Below are positions 26,916 to 36,586 of a stretch of DNA of 64,000 bases, in pieces. The notes under the pieces were generated by a model, which was not told the origin of the DNA, searched no databases, and saw only the letters and a program-made list of their open reading frames with translations. Made by a program: the position numbers and the translations under genes. Position 1 is the stretch's first letter, and the number at the start of each line of letters is the position of its first letter. The stretch comes from Sphingomonas donggukensis (GTDB taxonomy: Bacteria; Pseudomonadota; Alphaproteobacteria; Sphingomonadales; Sphingomonadaceae): NCBI RefSeq assembly GCF_023674425.1, contig NZ_CP098401.1, positions 2,277,501 to 2,341,500 on the forward strand, written 5' to 3'.

Positions 26916-27165
26916 TTCGTTCGCTGCGCCTGAGGTCGAACAGCCAGCTGCGGATGGCACTGGCAAGATTGGGCGGATCGGCGGATGCAATGCGGGCGAC
27001 GTCGATCTGCGCGACGAGGGCATTGAGCGGCAGGCGGCGAGCCACGGCCTCCGCCTCCAGCGCCGCCCAGAACACCGGCTCCAGGCTGATCGAGGTCTGG
27101 TGCCCGGCGATGGTGATAGACCGCTTGACCGGGCCGACGAACCCGCCGGGCGGGGCGACGATCAC
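26911..27165 (-). CDS. Ribbon-helix-helix domain protein
   Basis: An 84-residue protein. After a short N-terminus, residues 14-70 match the RHH_4 type of ribbon-helix-helix: [20 protein letters not shown] gives the strand and first helix, followed by [20 protein letters not shown]. These are probable DNA-binding dimers found widely in alphaproteobacteria. Its GTG start overlaps the cobT stop by 4 bases (GTGA), so it is translated from the cobT message. Its target is unknown. Confidence 0.82.
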   Translation of the reverse strand: MIVAPPGGFVGPVKRSITIAGHQTSISLEPVFWAALEAEAVARRLPLNALVAQIDVARIASADPPNLASAIRSWLFDLRRSERN

Positions 27166-28994
27166 GGCTTGTCGTCGAACAGCCCGGCGAGCTGCTCGAT
27201 CATCGTGCCGGCGAGCTGGTCGACATCCATGATCGTCACCGCGCGCTCATAATAGCGCGTCACGTCGTGGCCGATGCCGATCGCGACCAGCTCGACGGGC
27301 GAGCGCGCCTCGATCCAGCCGATCACCTGGCGCAGGTGGCGCTCGAGATAGCTGCCGGAATTGACGCTCAGCGTCGAATCATCGACCGGCGCACCGTCGG
27401 AGATCACCATCAGGATGCGGCGGTCCTCGGGTCGCGCGATCAGCCGGCCATGCGCCCAGAGCAGCGCCTCGCCGTCGATGTTTTCCTTCAGCAGCCCCTC
27501 GCGCATCATCAGCCCGAGCGCGCGCTTGGCGCGCCGCCACGGCTCGTCGGCCTGCTTGTAGACGATGTGGCGAATGTCGTTCAGCCGGCCCGGCTGCGGC
27601 GGGCGCCCGGCCGCCAGCCACGCCTCGCGCGCCTGCCCGCCCTTCCACGCGCGGGTGGTGAAGCCGAGGATTTCGACCTTCACGCCGACCCGCTCCAGCG
27701 TGCGGGCGAGGATGTCGGCGCTGATCGCCGCGATCGAGATCGGGCGCCCGCGCATCGACCCCGAATTGTCGATCAGGATCGTGACGACGGTATCCTTGAA
27801 CTCGGTATCGCGCTCGACCTTGTAGCTGAGCGACAGCGTCGGGTTGACGACGATCCGGGCAAGCCGCGCGGCGTCGAGGATGCCCTCCTCCTGATCGAAA
27901 TCCCACGACCGCGACTGCTGCGCCATCAGGCGTCGCTGGAGCCGGTTGGCGAGCTTCGTCACCACGCCCTGCAGATGGACCAGCTGCTGGTCAAGATAGG
28001 CGCGCAGCCGGTCGAGCTCTTCCTCGTCGCACAATTCGGTCGCGGCGATCACTTCGTCGAACTTCGTCGTGTACGGCTTGTATTCGAACTGCGGCGGCAT
28101 GTCGGACATCGGCCGGTTGGGCCGCACCGGCATCATCCCGTCGTCGCCCTCGTCGCCGGGTTCGCCGTCCATGTCGTCGAGCGAATCCTCGCCCTGCTCG
28201 GTGCCTTCGCCGTCCTCGCTGTCCGAATCGCGCTGTTCGCCGCGCGCCTCGACCTGACCCTCGCCGGCGTCTCCGGCCTCCTCGCCGTCGTCGCCCTGGT
28301 CGTCCTGCTCGTCCTCGGTGCCTTCGTCGTCGGCGCCGCCCTCGTCGTCCTCGTTGGGCAGCGTCTCGCCCTCAACCAGCTCCAGATCCTCGAGCAGCCG
28401 CGACGTCAGCCGCTGGAACGCCTGCTGGTCGTCGATCGCGAGCGCCAGCGCGTCGAGGTCGCTGCCGCCCTTCTCCTCCACCCAGTCGCGCACCAGCGCG
28501 AGGCCGGTCGCAGCGGCAGCGGGTGCTTCCCGCCCGGTCAGCCGCTCGCGCACGATCAGCCCGATCGCGCTCGACAGGGGCACTTCGTCAAAGCTGCGCG
28601 CCCGGGCGATCGGGTCGGAACGCATCCTGAGGTCGAGCGCGCGGTCGAGGTTGTCGGCGATGCCGGCATAGCCCTTCGACCCCAGCGCCTCGACCCGCGC
28701 GGTCTCGACCGCGTCGAACACGGCGCGCGCGACCGCCTCGGACGGCGCGCCGCGCGCGTGGAGCGTGGCGTCGTGGTGCTTCAGGCGGAGCGCGAACGAA
28801 TCGGCGAAGCCGCGCGCCTCGGCCACCTGATCGACCGGCAGGGTGCGCGCCGGCATCGGCACCTTGATATGCCGCCCGGCCTGCGAGGGCGCATCGGCGG
28901 TGAAGGCCAGTTCGACGTCGTCGCGCGTCGACAGCACGCGCGCGGTGCCGGCCAGCACCGACTTGAAGCGATCGAGGGGCGTTTCGGCGGCCAT
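27162..28994 (-). CDS. cobT: Cobaltochelatase subunit CobT
   Basis: A 610-residue CobT. The N-terminal helical half leads to a very acidic low-complexity linker (about residues 210-300, runs of Glu/Asp/Gly). A C-terminal von Willebrand A domain has the MIDAS motif DNSGSMRG near residue 409 and [12 protein letters not shown] later. With CobS (MoxR-type AAA+) it drives cobalt insertion by CobN in aerobic B12 synthesis. The frame is open 50 codons upstream, but [17 protein letters not shown] at 28994 matches the family start. cobN is not in the window. Confidence 0.93.
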   Translation of the reverse strand: MAAETPLDRFKSVLAGTARVLSTRDDVELAFTADAPSQAGRHIKVPMPARTLPVDQVAEARGFADSFALRLKHHDATLHARGAPSEAVARAVFDAVETARVEALGSKGYAGIADNLDRALDLRMRSDPIARARSFDEVPLSSAIGLIVRERLTGREAPAAAATGLALVRDWVEEKGGSDLDALALAIDDQQAFQRLTSRLLEDLELVEGETLPNEDDEGGADDEGTEDEQDDQGDDGEEAGDAGEGQVEARGEQRDSDSEDGEGTEQGEDSLDDMDGEPGDEGDDGMMPVRPNRPMSDMPPQFEYKPYTTKFDEVIAATELCDEEELDRLRAYLDQQLVHLQGVVTKLANRLQRRLMAQQSRSWDFDQEEGILDAARLARIVVNPTLSLSYKVERDTEFKDTVVTILIDNSGSMRGRPISIAAISADILARTLERVGVKVEILGFTTRAWKGGQAREAWLAAGRPPQPGRLNDIRHIVYKQADEPWRRAKRALGLMMREGLLKENIDGEALLWAHGRLIARPEDRRILMVISDGAPVDDSTLSVNSGSYLERHLRQVIGWIEARSPVELVAIGIGHDVTRYYERAVTIMDVDQLAGTMIEQLAGLFDDKP

Positions 28995-29091
28995 GGTGCC
29001 GCGCACTTGGGCCGGGGAGCCCACGCGATGCAACCCCCTCTTAACGCTTGGACCATTAAGCCTGTCGGCTTCGGAGCGCGGGAGAGGCCGG

Positions 29092-29787
29092 ATGATTAGG
29101 TCGTGGATCATGTCGGGCGTCAGCGTCGCCGGGGTCGCGGGCATCGGCTGGGGCGTAATGCCGGGCGGCGAGGTCTATCCGCTGCCGGTCAAGGAGGTCG
29201 AGGCGAAGCTGCGCCACATGGACCTGCCGAGCGCCTTGAGCTTCGATGGATCGGGCTCGAACAATTCGGTGGTCATCGAGGGCGAGCCCGGCAAGAGCGT
29301 TGTGTGGCGCATCACCGAGCGCGGCCAGACGATCGGCTATGTCGAGGCCGAGCTCGACGCGGTCGACGACACCCACACCCGCGTCGATGTGGATTTCGAG
29401 ATGAGCGAGAGCGGCCCGCATGCGCAGCAGGCCGCCTTCATCAATCGGCAGGAACTGTCGCGATCGGTCGGCAAGATCGCACTCAGCGAAGCGGTCGATT
29501 CGACGCTGGAGGACCGCGCCTACAACCGCGACGTCGTCGACGGGGCGATCACGCGCTATGCAATGACCCACATGGACGAGGTGGCGAGCTTCCGATCCGA
29601 CCTCGACCGGATTACCGACGGCGCGGTCAGCTCGGCGAGCCGCGGCGGGTACGAAAGTTGGCAGGCGCAGCGCGACGCGGTCCGACCCGAGGCGGGCGTG
29701 CGCGAGCGTGAATATGAGGCGCAGCGTGCGATGCGCCAGGCGTCGGCACCGATGATGGACCCCACTCCACCCACTGAGCGGTACTGA
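29092..29787 (+). CDS. Putative exported or membrane-anchored protein of unknown function
   Basis: A 231-residue protein with an N-terminal hydrophobic segment (residues 3-25) and otherwise soluble. A beta-rich region (about 55-110) reads [35 protein letters not shown] (here described, key parts GKSVVWRIT and [10 protein letters not shown]), similar in style to the HTRVEV-type strands of the 30514-31059 gene. The tail is charged, Arg/Glu-rich and Pro-ended. GGAGAGG supports the ATG at 29092. No named family is recognised; it is divergent from cobT. Confidence 0.75.
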   Translation: MIRSWIMSGVSVAGVAGIGWGVMPGGEVYPLPVKEVEAKLRHMDLPSALSFDGSGSNNSVVIEGEPGKSVVWRITERGQTIGYVEAELDAVDDTHTRVDVDFEMSESGPHAQQAAFINRQELSRSVGKIALSEAVDSTLEDRAYNRDVVDGAITRYAMTHMDEVASFRSDLDRITDGAVSSASRGGYESWQAQRDAVRPEAGVREREYEAQRAMRQASAPMMDPTPPTERY

Positions 29788-29809
29788 GTCGCTGACCGAG
29801 CGGGCGCCC

Positions 29810-30513
29810 CTAGCCCAGTGGGCGATTGCCGCGCTGCGTGCGCGCTTCGGCGATCTCGGCCTCGGACACCCGCCGCATCCGCGCCTCGACGTACGCCGAC
29901 GCCAGGCCGAAGGCGATCACGATCGCCAGCAGCGGCCAGAGCAGCCCGCCGAGCAGCCGGTCGATGCCGATCCGCGCATAATCGGGCACGGTGGCCGAGG
30001 CGACGAACAGCCCGCCGATCACTGCGGCGGCGAACAGCGCGACCACAGCGAACACCGGGCGGACGTGGTTGACCGGCACCTGCGCGCCGGCGACCGATTC
30101 GCACCATTCCATCTGGCGCTCGGCATCGGCGACCGCGCGGCGGTAGGCGAAGGTGATGCGGATGAACGACAGCACCGGCCCCGCACAGACGATCGCCACC
30201 CAGGTCGGCAGGACCAGCCCTGCGGCGGCGTTCATGTAATCGGTCAGCGCGCCGATGATGACCAGCACGAACGGCGTCGCGACCAGCCACGGCCAGATGC
30301 TGCCATAGGTCCAGACGCTCGCCTCGTCCGCCTCGATCAACGCCGCGCGCATCCCCGCGATCAGCGACGCGGCCTCGCGCTCGGGCACGCGTCGCCCGGT
30401 CGCGGCGCCGGGGCGGGCATAGACGACGCCGGCGTCGGTGCGCATGAAGCGCCGCTCGAACTCGGCCAGATAGCCGCGTACCACCGCGCGGTTGTGGCGC
30501 CCCCGCGGGCGCA

Positions 30514-30514
<1 letters not shown>
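29810..30514 (-). CDS. Four-helix membrane protein of unknown function
   Basis: A 234-residue protein with a basic N-terminus (RPRGRHNRAVVRGYLAEFERRF) and four predicted membrane helices (about residues 72-92, 98-118, 148-170, 180-205). It ends in a charged tail. Its ATG overlaps the stop of the preceding gene by one base (TGATG). No family is recognised. It is likely co-transcribed with the gene at 30514-31059 and with cobS upstream. Confidence 0.75.
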
Positions 30515-31059
<545 letters not shown>

Positions 31060-31127
31060 CTATCCCCACCCGCAATTCCGACGACTGTAGTGCGCAGGCG
31101 GTTAGGGAGGGGTAAACGCGTGGGGCT

Positions 31128-32132
31128 TCAGACCTTTGCGACGACGCTTTCAGGCAAGTCCTTGCCAAACACGCGTTGGTAATATTCGGCCACCATCGGG
31201 CGCTCCGCCTCATCGCACTTGTTCAGGAACGACAGGCGGAAGGCGAAGCCGACGTCGCCGAAGATCAGCGTGTTCTGTGCCCAGGTGATGACGGTGCGCG
31301 GGCTCATCACGGTCGAGATGTCGCCGTTGATGAAGCCGCGGCGCGTCAGGTCGGCAACGCGGACCATGTTGTCGACGGCTTCCTTGCCGCCCGGCTTGTC
31401 ATATTCGCCCGACTTGGCGAGCACGATCTGCGCCTCGGTCGCGGCGGGCAGATAGTTGAGCGTGACGACGATGTTCCAGCGGTCCATCTGGCCCTGGTTG
31501 ATCTGTTGCGTGCCGTGATACAGCCCGCTGGTGTCGCCCAGGCCCACGGTGTTGGCGGTCGCGAACAGGCGGAAGAACGGATTCGGGCGGATTACGCGGT
31601 TCTGGTCGAGCAGCGTCAGCTTCCCCTCGGTCTCCAGCACGCGCTGGATCACGAACATCACGTCGGGGCGACCGGCATCATATTCGTCGAACACCAGCGC
31701 GGTCGGGGTCTGGAGCGCCCAGGGGAGCAGCCCTTCGCGGAATTCGGTGACCTGCTGCCCGTCCTTCAGCACGATCGCGTCGCGCCCGATCAGGTCGATG
31801 CGGCTGATGTGCGCGTCCAGGTTGATGCGGATGCACGGCCAGTTGAGCCGCGCCGCGACCTGTTCGATGTGGGTCGACTTGCCGGTGCCGTGATAGCCCT
31901 GCACCATCACCCGCCGATTGTGCGCGAAGCCCGCCAGGATCGCGAGCGTGGTGTCGCCGTCGAAGACGTATGCGGGGTCGAGATCGGGCACCCGCTCGTC
32001 GGCCTCGCTGAACGCCGGCACCTGCATGTCGGTATCGATGCCGAACAGGTCGCGCACCGACTTCATCTGGTCGGGCGCGTCGAGGATCGTCGTCTCGCGG
32101 CTGTCGGGCTGGGTGTTGGGGATGTCGGTCAT
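31128..32132 (-). CDS. cobS: Cobaltochelatase subunit CobS
   Basis: A 334-residue MoxR-type AAA+ ATPase. Walker [10 protein letters not shown] holds Lys85; Walker B is in [16 protein letters not shown]; the sensor region reads [19 protein letters not shown]. It matches CobS, which with CobT forms the ATP-driven part of cobaltochelatase. The ATG at 32132 gives the family start ([14 protein letters not shown]). cobT lies 2.1 kb away, separated by three genes of unknown function, one of them on the opposite strand. Confidence 0.95.
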   Translation of the reverse strand: MTDIPNTQPDSRETTILDAPDQMKSVRDLFGIDTDMQVPAFSEADERVPDLDPAYVFDGDTTLAILAGFAHNRRVMVQGYHGTGKSTHIEQVAARLNWPCIRINLDAHISRIDLIGRDAIVLKDGQQVTEFREGLLPWALQTPTALVFDEYDAGRPDVMFVIQRVLETEGKLTLLDQNRVIRPNPFFRLFATANTVGLGDTSGLYHGTQQINQGQMDRWNIVVTLNYLPAATEAQIVLAKSGEYDKPGGKEAVDNMVRVADLTRRGFINGDISTVMSPRTVITWAQNTLIFGDVGFAFRLSFLNKCDEAERPMVAEYYQRVFGKDLPESVVAKV

Positions 32133-32177
32133 GGGGTGCCTTTCGCGCGCAGCCCTAGAGCAACGCACGGGAAGGCT

Positions 32178-32876
32178 TCAAGTCAGCGCGGCCTTGTCGG
32201 GCATCGGAAAATAGTCGCGCAGCCGCTCGGCCAGCGCGCGGTCGCCGGCGACGGTCAGCGCGCCCTGCGCCTCCAGCGCGGCGAGCGGCACGCCGCCATA
32301 GACCAGCGCCGCCACCCCGCCGGGATCGCCCCCGAACACGATATGCGGATCGTCCGGCAATCCCCGCCCGAGCGTCACCGCCCCGCGATCGATCGTCCAG
32401 TGGAAATCCTCGTCGCCGAACCGAAAACCCAGCCGGAGGGCGAGGTCGCCGGCACGCTGGACATCGATCATCGTGCGTAGAGACAGCATCAGCGACACCG
32501 GGCTGAACGGGCGGGTCGGGTCGTGCAGCGGGCTGCGCGCCGCCCAGCGGCCCAGCGCCTGAAACACCGGTCCCGCCTGCTGCCCCCATTCGGTCAGTCC
32601 GTACACCTGGACCGACGCGGGCGGCGGCAGCTTCGATTTGCGCACGATGCCCGCAGTCTCGAGATCGCCGAGCCGTTGCGTCAGGACGTTGGCGCTGATC
32701 GCGGGCAGGCTGCGGCGCAATTCCCCGAACCGCCGCGGCCCCAGCATCAGCTCGCGCATGATCGGCAGCGCCCAGCGCTCGCCGATGATGTCCATGCCGT
32801 GGGTCGCGGCACAGGCATCGTCGTACCGGCGTTTCGCCTCACTCGGCCGCACAGCAGTTACTTTTTCTAACTTCAT
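32178..32876 (-). CDS. HxlR-family winged-helix regulator with C-terminal domain
   Basis: A 232-residue regulator. The HxlR winged helix (about residues 20-105) has GERWALPIMRELMLGPRRFGEL, then LRRSLPAISANVLTQRLGDLE and the YGLTEWG wing. A further 110 residues form an SCP2-like sterol-carrier domain (DLALRLGFRFGDEDFHWTID, VFGGDPGGVAALVYG), which might bind a hydrophobic ligand. The ATG at 32876 lies inside a direct repeat that may be its operator. It is divergent from the detoxification-type operon it probably controls. Confidence 0.88.
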   Translation of the reverse strand: MKLEKVTAVRPSEAKRRYDDACAATHGMDIIGERWALPIMRELMLGPRRFGELRRSLPAISANVLTQRLGDLETAGIVRKSKLPPPASVQVYGLTEWGQQAGPVFQALGRWAARSPLHDPTRPFSPVSLMLSLRTMIDVQRAGDLALRLGFRFGDEDFHWTIDRGAVTLGRGLPDDPHIVFGGDPGGVAALVYGGVPLAALEAQGALTVAGDRALAERLRDYFPMPDKAALT

Positions 32877-32893
32877 GGTTGTCTTTTCTAACT
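32862..32893. promoter_or_regulatory. Direct repeat TTTTCTAACT at the HxlR start, probable operator
   Basis: TTTTTCTAACT (32862-32872) and CTTTTCTAACT (32883-32893) are spaced 21 bases start to start, about two helical turns. They span the start codon of the HxlR gene and lie 50 bases before the divergent VOC gene, so binding could control both. AT-rich sequence here contrasts with its surroundings. Confidence 0.6.
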
Positions 32894-32942
32894 CAAGAGC
32901 GCAGATACGTCGCCATCGAGTCGAATTCAAGGGAGAGAGCCG

Positions 32943-33389
32943 GTGCCGAAGATGATTTTCGTGAACCTACCGGTCGAGGACGTCGCGAAGGCGACCGCCT
33001 TTTACGAAGCGATCGGGTTCGCAAAGAATCCGAAGTTCAGCAACGAGCACGCGTCGTCGATGGTGTGGTCGGATGCGATCTACGTGATGCTGCTCGGCAG
33101 GGATTTCTACGCGACCTTCACGCCCAAGCCGATCGCCGACGCCCGCACGACCAGCGGCGCACTTTATGCGCTCGCCTTTGACAGCAAGGCCGACGTCGAC
33201 ACGATCACCGAGGCCGCGATCGCCGCGGGCGGCGGCGAACCGCACGGGCCCGAAGATCACGGCTTCATGTACAGCCGCGCGTTCGAGGACTTGGACGGCA
33301 ACGGCTGGGGCCCGTTCTGGATGGACCCCGCCGCGGCTGAGAACGGCCCGCCAGAGCACGCGTCCGCGTCCGACGGATCGGCGCAGTGA
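32943..33389 (+). CDS. VOC family (glyoxalase-like) protein
   Basis: A 148-residue single VOC module pair: MIFVNLPVEDVAKATAFYEAIGF at the start (shown as MIFVNLPVED and FYEAIGF) and FMYSRAFEDLDGNGWGPFWMD near the end, typical of the glyoxalase/bleomycin-resistance superfamily in the YaeR/lactoylglutathione-lyase-like subgroup. AGGGAGAG precedes the GTG at 32943; ATG three codons later is possible. First gene of a six-gene operon, overlapping the GST gene by 4 bases. Substrate not known. Confidence 0.88.
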   Translation: MPKMIFVNLPVEDVAKATAFYEAIGFAKNPKFSNEHASSMVWSDAIYVMLLGRDFYATFTPKPIADARTTSGALYALAFDSKADVDTITEAAIAAGGGEPHGPEDHGFMYSRAFEDLDGNGWGPFWMDPAAAENGPPEHASASDGSAQ

Positions 33390-34093
33390 CCCGCCCGACG
33401 ATCACCGCGTTCGACTGGGTGCCCGACTTCGCCCAAGGCCAGGTCCGCGACCTCAGGGTGCGCTGGGCGCTCGAGGAAGTCGGCCAGCCCTATGATGTGC
33501 GCTATCTGTCGCAAGGGCAGCAGAAGGCGCCGCCGCACCGAGCGTGCCAGCCGTTCGGGCAGGTGCCCACATACGAACACGGCGACCTGACGCTGTTCGA
33601 ATCGGGCGCGATCGTTCTGCACATCGCCGAGAGCCATCCCGGCCTGTTGCCCGACGACCCGAACGCCCGCGCCCGCGCGATCGAATGGATGTTCGCCGCG
33701 CTCAACACGGTCGAGCCGCCGATCATGGACCACGCCATCGCCACTCTGTTCGAAGCGGACAAGCCCTGGTCGCGCCCGCGCCTGCCCGCGATCATGGCGC
33801 GGATCGACGAGCGGCTGGGCGAAGTCGCGGCACGGCTCGGCGACCGCGAATGGCTCGACGGCGACGCCTTCACCGCCGGCGACTTGCTGATGGCGGCGGT
33901 GTTGCGCATCCTGCGCGGCGAGTCGGCGCTTGAGAAACACGCGACGCTTGCGGATTATGTCGCCCGTGCCGAGGATCGACCCGCGTTCAAGCGTGCGTAC
34001 GGTGCCCAGATGGCCGGCTTCACCGGCAACCCCCCGCCGGAAATCGCCGCCTGGCTGAAGAAGAACACGCAGGCGATGGGAGAGATGCGATGA
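33386..34093 (+). CDS. Glutathione S-transferase family protein
   Basis: A 235-residue GST. The N-terminal thioredoxin-like half (about 8-85) has VRWALEEVGQPYDVRYL, FGQVPTYEHGDLTLFESGAIVLHIAE (given as FGQVPTYEHG and ESGAIVLHIAE), the ESGAI motif binding glutathione. The C-terminal helical half has LDGDAFTAGDLLMAAVL. It starts with GTG overlapping the previous stop (GTGA) and itself ends 4 bases into the DUF1428 gene, so it is translationally coupled on both sides. Confidence 0.92.
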   Translation: MTRPTITAFDWVPDFAQGQVRDLRVRWALEEVGQPYDVRYLSQGQQKAPPHRACQPFGQVPTYEHGDLTLFESGAIVLHIAESHPGLLPDDPNARARAIEWMFAALNTVEPPIMDHAIATLFEADKPWSRPRLPAIMARIDERLGEVAARLGDREWLDGDAFTAGDLLMAAVLRILRGESALEKHATLADYVARAEDRPAFKRAYGAQMAGFTGNPPPEIAAWLKKNTQAMGEMR

Positions 34094-34797
34094 CCTATGT
34101 CGAAGGCTTCGTCGTTCCGGTGCCGACCGCGAACAGGCAAGCGTATCTGGACTCCGCCGCCAAATTCGCGCCGATGGTCAAGGAATTCGGCGTCGTGCGG
34201 CACACCGAATGGTGGGGCGACGACGTTGCCCACGGCAAGGTCACCGACTTCTATCGCGCGGTGGACGCCAGGGACGACGAGACGGTCGTCTTCTCGTGGT
34301 TCGAATATCCCGATCGTGCGACGCGCGACGCCGCCAATGCGAAGATGATGGCCGATCCGCGCATGGCCGAGATGGGCAAGGACATGCCGTTCGACGGCGC
34401 GCGGATGATCGTCGCCGGGTTCGATTCGATCGTCGATACGGGCGGCCCAGCAGGCGGCTACGTCGATGGTTTCGTCGCGCCTGCCCCCGACAAGGCGGCG
34501 TATCTCGACATGGCGGCGAAGGCGGCGCCGATCTTCCGCGAATATGGCGCGACCCGCGTCGTCGAGGGGTGGGAGGACGATGTGTCGGACGGCAAGGTCA
34601 CCGACTATCGCCGCGCGGTTCAGGCGAAGGACGGCGAGAACATCGTCTTCTCGTGGATCGAATGGCCCGACAAGGCGACCCGCGATGCCGGCTGGGCCAA
34701 GGTGATGGCCGACGAGCGGATGAAGCCGCCGGGGGACATGCCCTTCGACGGCAAGCGCATGTTCTGGGGCGGCTTTGCCCCCCTGCTCGACGAATAG
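34090..34797 (+). CDS. Tandem DUF1428 domain protein
   Basis: A 235-residue protein consisting of two DUF1428 (YbaA-type) domains, residues 1-118 and 123-235, about 50 percent identical by eye: both have TEWWGDDVAHGKVTDF / VEGWEDDVSDGKVTDY and VVFSWFEYPDRATRD / IVFSWIEWPDKATRD. Single-domain members are near 117 residues, so this is an internal duplication or fusion. The fold is of the dimeric alpha-beta barrel type, so the fused pair may form an intramolecular dimer. Function unknown. It is the third gene of the operon. Confidence 0.9.
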   Translation: MTYVEGFVVPVPTANRQAYLDSAAKFAPMVKEFGVVRHTEWWGDDVAHGKVTDFYRAVDARDDETVVFSWFEYPDRATRDAANAKMMADPRMAEMGKDMPFDGARMIVAGFDSIVDTGGPAGGYVDGFVAPAPDKAAYLDMAAKAAPIFREYGATRVVEGWEDDVSDGKVTDYRRAVQAKDGENIVFSWIEWPDKATRDAGWAKVMADERMKPPGDMPFDGKRMFWGGFAPLLDE

Positions 34798-34808
34798 GGA
34801 GACGGGCG

Positions 34809-35600
34809 ATGACCAATGCTGAAGGCATGCCGATCTGGTACGAACTGATGAGCGCCGATCCCGATGCGTCCAGGGCGTTCTACGAGGACGTGATCGGCTG
34901 GGCAGTCGAGGCGCAACCGTCCGGCGACATGGATTACCGCATGATCGACACCGGCACGACCGGCCTGGTCGGCGGGCTGGCGCGCTATACCGAGGGGCAG
35001 ACGCCGGGCGGGATGACGCCCGGCTGGCGCTTCTACGTCGGGGTCGACGACGTCGATGCGACCGTCGCGAAACTGACCGCCGCCGGTGGCAGCGTGATCC
35101 TGCCCGCATTCGACCTGCCCGGCGTCGGCCGCATGGCCTATGTCGCCGATCCGCAGGGCATCGCCTTCTACGTGATGCGCGGCGCCAGTCCCGACAGCAG
35201 CACCGCCTGGGATCCGATGGCGATGGGCAAATGCAGCTGGAACGAGCTCGTCACGCCCGACATCGCCGCCGCGAAAGCCTTTTACGCCGATGTGCTCGGC
35301 TGGACCTATCCCGACAGCATGCCGATGGGCGAGATGGGCGATTACTGGTTCGTCGAGGCCGCCGGGCAGACCATCGGCGGAGCGATGCAGCAAGGTGCGC
35401 AGGGCCAGCCCGCCGGCTGGACCTTCTATTTCCGCGCTCCCGATATCGGCGTCGCCGCCGACAGGGTGACCGCCGGCGGCGGATCGATCCACGCCGGGCC
35501 GATGGAGGTGCCGGGCGGCGACCAGATCATCGTCGCGACCGATCCCGCAGGCACCGTGTTCGGCGTCGTCGCGCCGGGCGTTTCGGGAGAGACCGCATGA
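34809..35600 (+). CDS. Two-domain VOC family protein
   Basis: A 263-residue protein with two VOC units (about residues 8-125 and 137-258). Each begins with a W-E-L type strand (IWYELMSADPDASRAFYEDV, SWNELVTPDIAAAKAFYADV) and ends in a DPQG or DPAG turn (YVADPQGIAFYVM, VATDPAGTVFGVV). It resembles the CFP32/hydroxylase-type VOC proteins of actinobacteria. GGGAGACGGGCG lies upstream of the ATG. It overlaps the next gene by 4 bases (ATGA). Confidence 0.9.
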   Translation: MTNAEGMPIWYELMSADPDASRAFYEDVIGWAVEAQPSGDMDYRMIDTGTTGLVGGLARYTEGQTPGGMTPGWRFYVGVDDVDATVAKLTAAGGSVILPAFDLPGVGRMAYVADPQGIAFYVMRGASPDSSTAWDPMAMGKCSWNELVTPDIAAAKAFYADVLGWTYPDSMPMGEMGDYWFVEAAGQTIGGAMQQGAQGQPAGWTFYFRAPDIGVAADRVTAGGGSIHAGPMEVPGGDQIIVATDPAGTVFGVVAPGVSGETA

Positions 35601-36088
35601 CCGACAGCAAGATCGTTACCGTCCTGTGGTTCGACCACGGCGAGGCGCGCAAGGCCGCCGAATTCTATGCCGCGACCTTTCCCGACAGCCATGTCGATTC
35701 CGCCGCCGCCGCGCCCAGCGACTTTCCGGGCGGCACGGCGGGGGCCGAGATCACGGTCAACTTCACCGTGCTCGGCCGCACCTTTTCGGGCCTCAACGGC
35801 GGCCCCAATTTCAAGCCCAACGAAGCGGTCAGCTTCATGGTGGTGACCGAGGATCAGGCCGAGACCGACCGCTACTGGGATGCGATCGTCAGGGGCGGCG
35901 GGGCCGAGAGCGCGTGCGGCTGGTGCAAGGATCGCTGGGGCTATTCGTGGCAGATCACGCCGCGCACCCTGCTCGACGCGCTGAGCGCCGGCGGCGACGA
36001 GGCGAAGCGCGCGTTCGAGGCGATGATGACCATGCACCGGATCGACGTCGCCGCGATCGATGCGGCACGCCGCGGGGACCGTGCGTGA
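35597..36088 (+). CDS. PhnB-like VOC family protein (3-demethylubiquinone-9 methyltransferase domain)
   Basis: A 163-residue PhnB/YjdN-type VOC protein: VTVLWFDHGEARKAAEFYAATF at the N-terminus (key part LWFDHGEARKAAEFY), FSGLNGGPNFKPNEAVSFMV, and CGWCKDRWGYSWQITPRTL are diagnostic. Despite the old family name these are not proven methyltransferases. It begins inside the previous gene's stop and ends inside the next gene's GTG start, so it is fully coupled within the operon. Confidence 0.9.
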   Translation: MTDSKIVTVLWFDHGEARKAAEFYAATFPDSHVDSAAAAPSDFPGGTAGAEITVNFTVLGRTFSGLNGGPNFKPNEAVSFMVVTEDQAETDRYWDAIVRGGGAESACGWCKDRWGYSWQITPRTLLDALSAGGDEAKRAFEAMMTMHRIDVAAIDAARRGDRA

Positions 36089-36561
36089 GCGGACCGTTCG
36101 AACTGTCGCTGACGCGCCTCATCGACGCGCCGGTGGATGCGGTGTGGCGCGCGTGGACCGAACATCAGGACGAATGGTTCTGCCCACGCCCGTGGCGTTC
36201 GCGGACGATCGTCCAGGAATTGCGCGCCGGTGGCCGGTCGGAAATCGTGATGCACGGCCCCGATGGCGAGGAGAAACATCTGGAGGGCGTGTTCCTGGAG
36301 GTGGAGCCCGGCGCGCGCGTCGTTTCCACCGACGCCTTTACCGCCGGCTGGCTGCCGGCGGGGCCCTTCATGGTCCGGATCGACACTTTTGAACGTGTCG
36401 GTGAGAATGCAGGCGGCCAGACCCGCTACACCGCGACCGCGCGCCACTGGACGCAGGAAGCGCGGGACAATCACGCCGCGATGGGCTTCGACGCCGGCTG
36501 GAACGCCGCGACCGATCAGCTCGCCGCGGTTGCCGAGCGGATCGCCGCCGAGGCGCGCTGA
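36085..36561 (+). CDS. SRPBCC / AHSA1-type protein
   Basis: A 158-residue START/Bet v1-like protein of the activator-of-Hsp90-homologue (AHSA1) group: LTRLIDAPVDAVWRAWTEHQ, EIVMHGPDGEEKHLEGVFLE (shown as two parts: EIVMHGPDGEEKH, EGVFLEV) and TARHWTQEARDNHAAMGFDAGW, the last nearly invariant in the family. GTG start overlaps the previous stop by 4 bases. Last gene of the operon; its end is 25 bases from the convergent dehydrogenase gene. Ligand unknown. Confidence 0.9.
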   Translation: MSGPFELSLTRLIDAPVDAVWRAWTEHQDEWFCPRPWRSRTIVQELRAGGRSEIVMHGPDGEEKHLEGVFLEVEPGARVVSTDAFTAGWLPAGPFMVRIDTFERVGENAGGQTRYTATARHWTQEARDNHAAMGFDAGWNAATDQLAAVAERIAAEAR

Positions 36562-36586
36562 CGCGGTCGCGCGATCCCGCCCCCGG

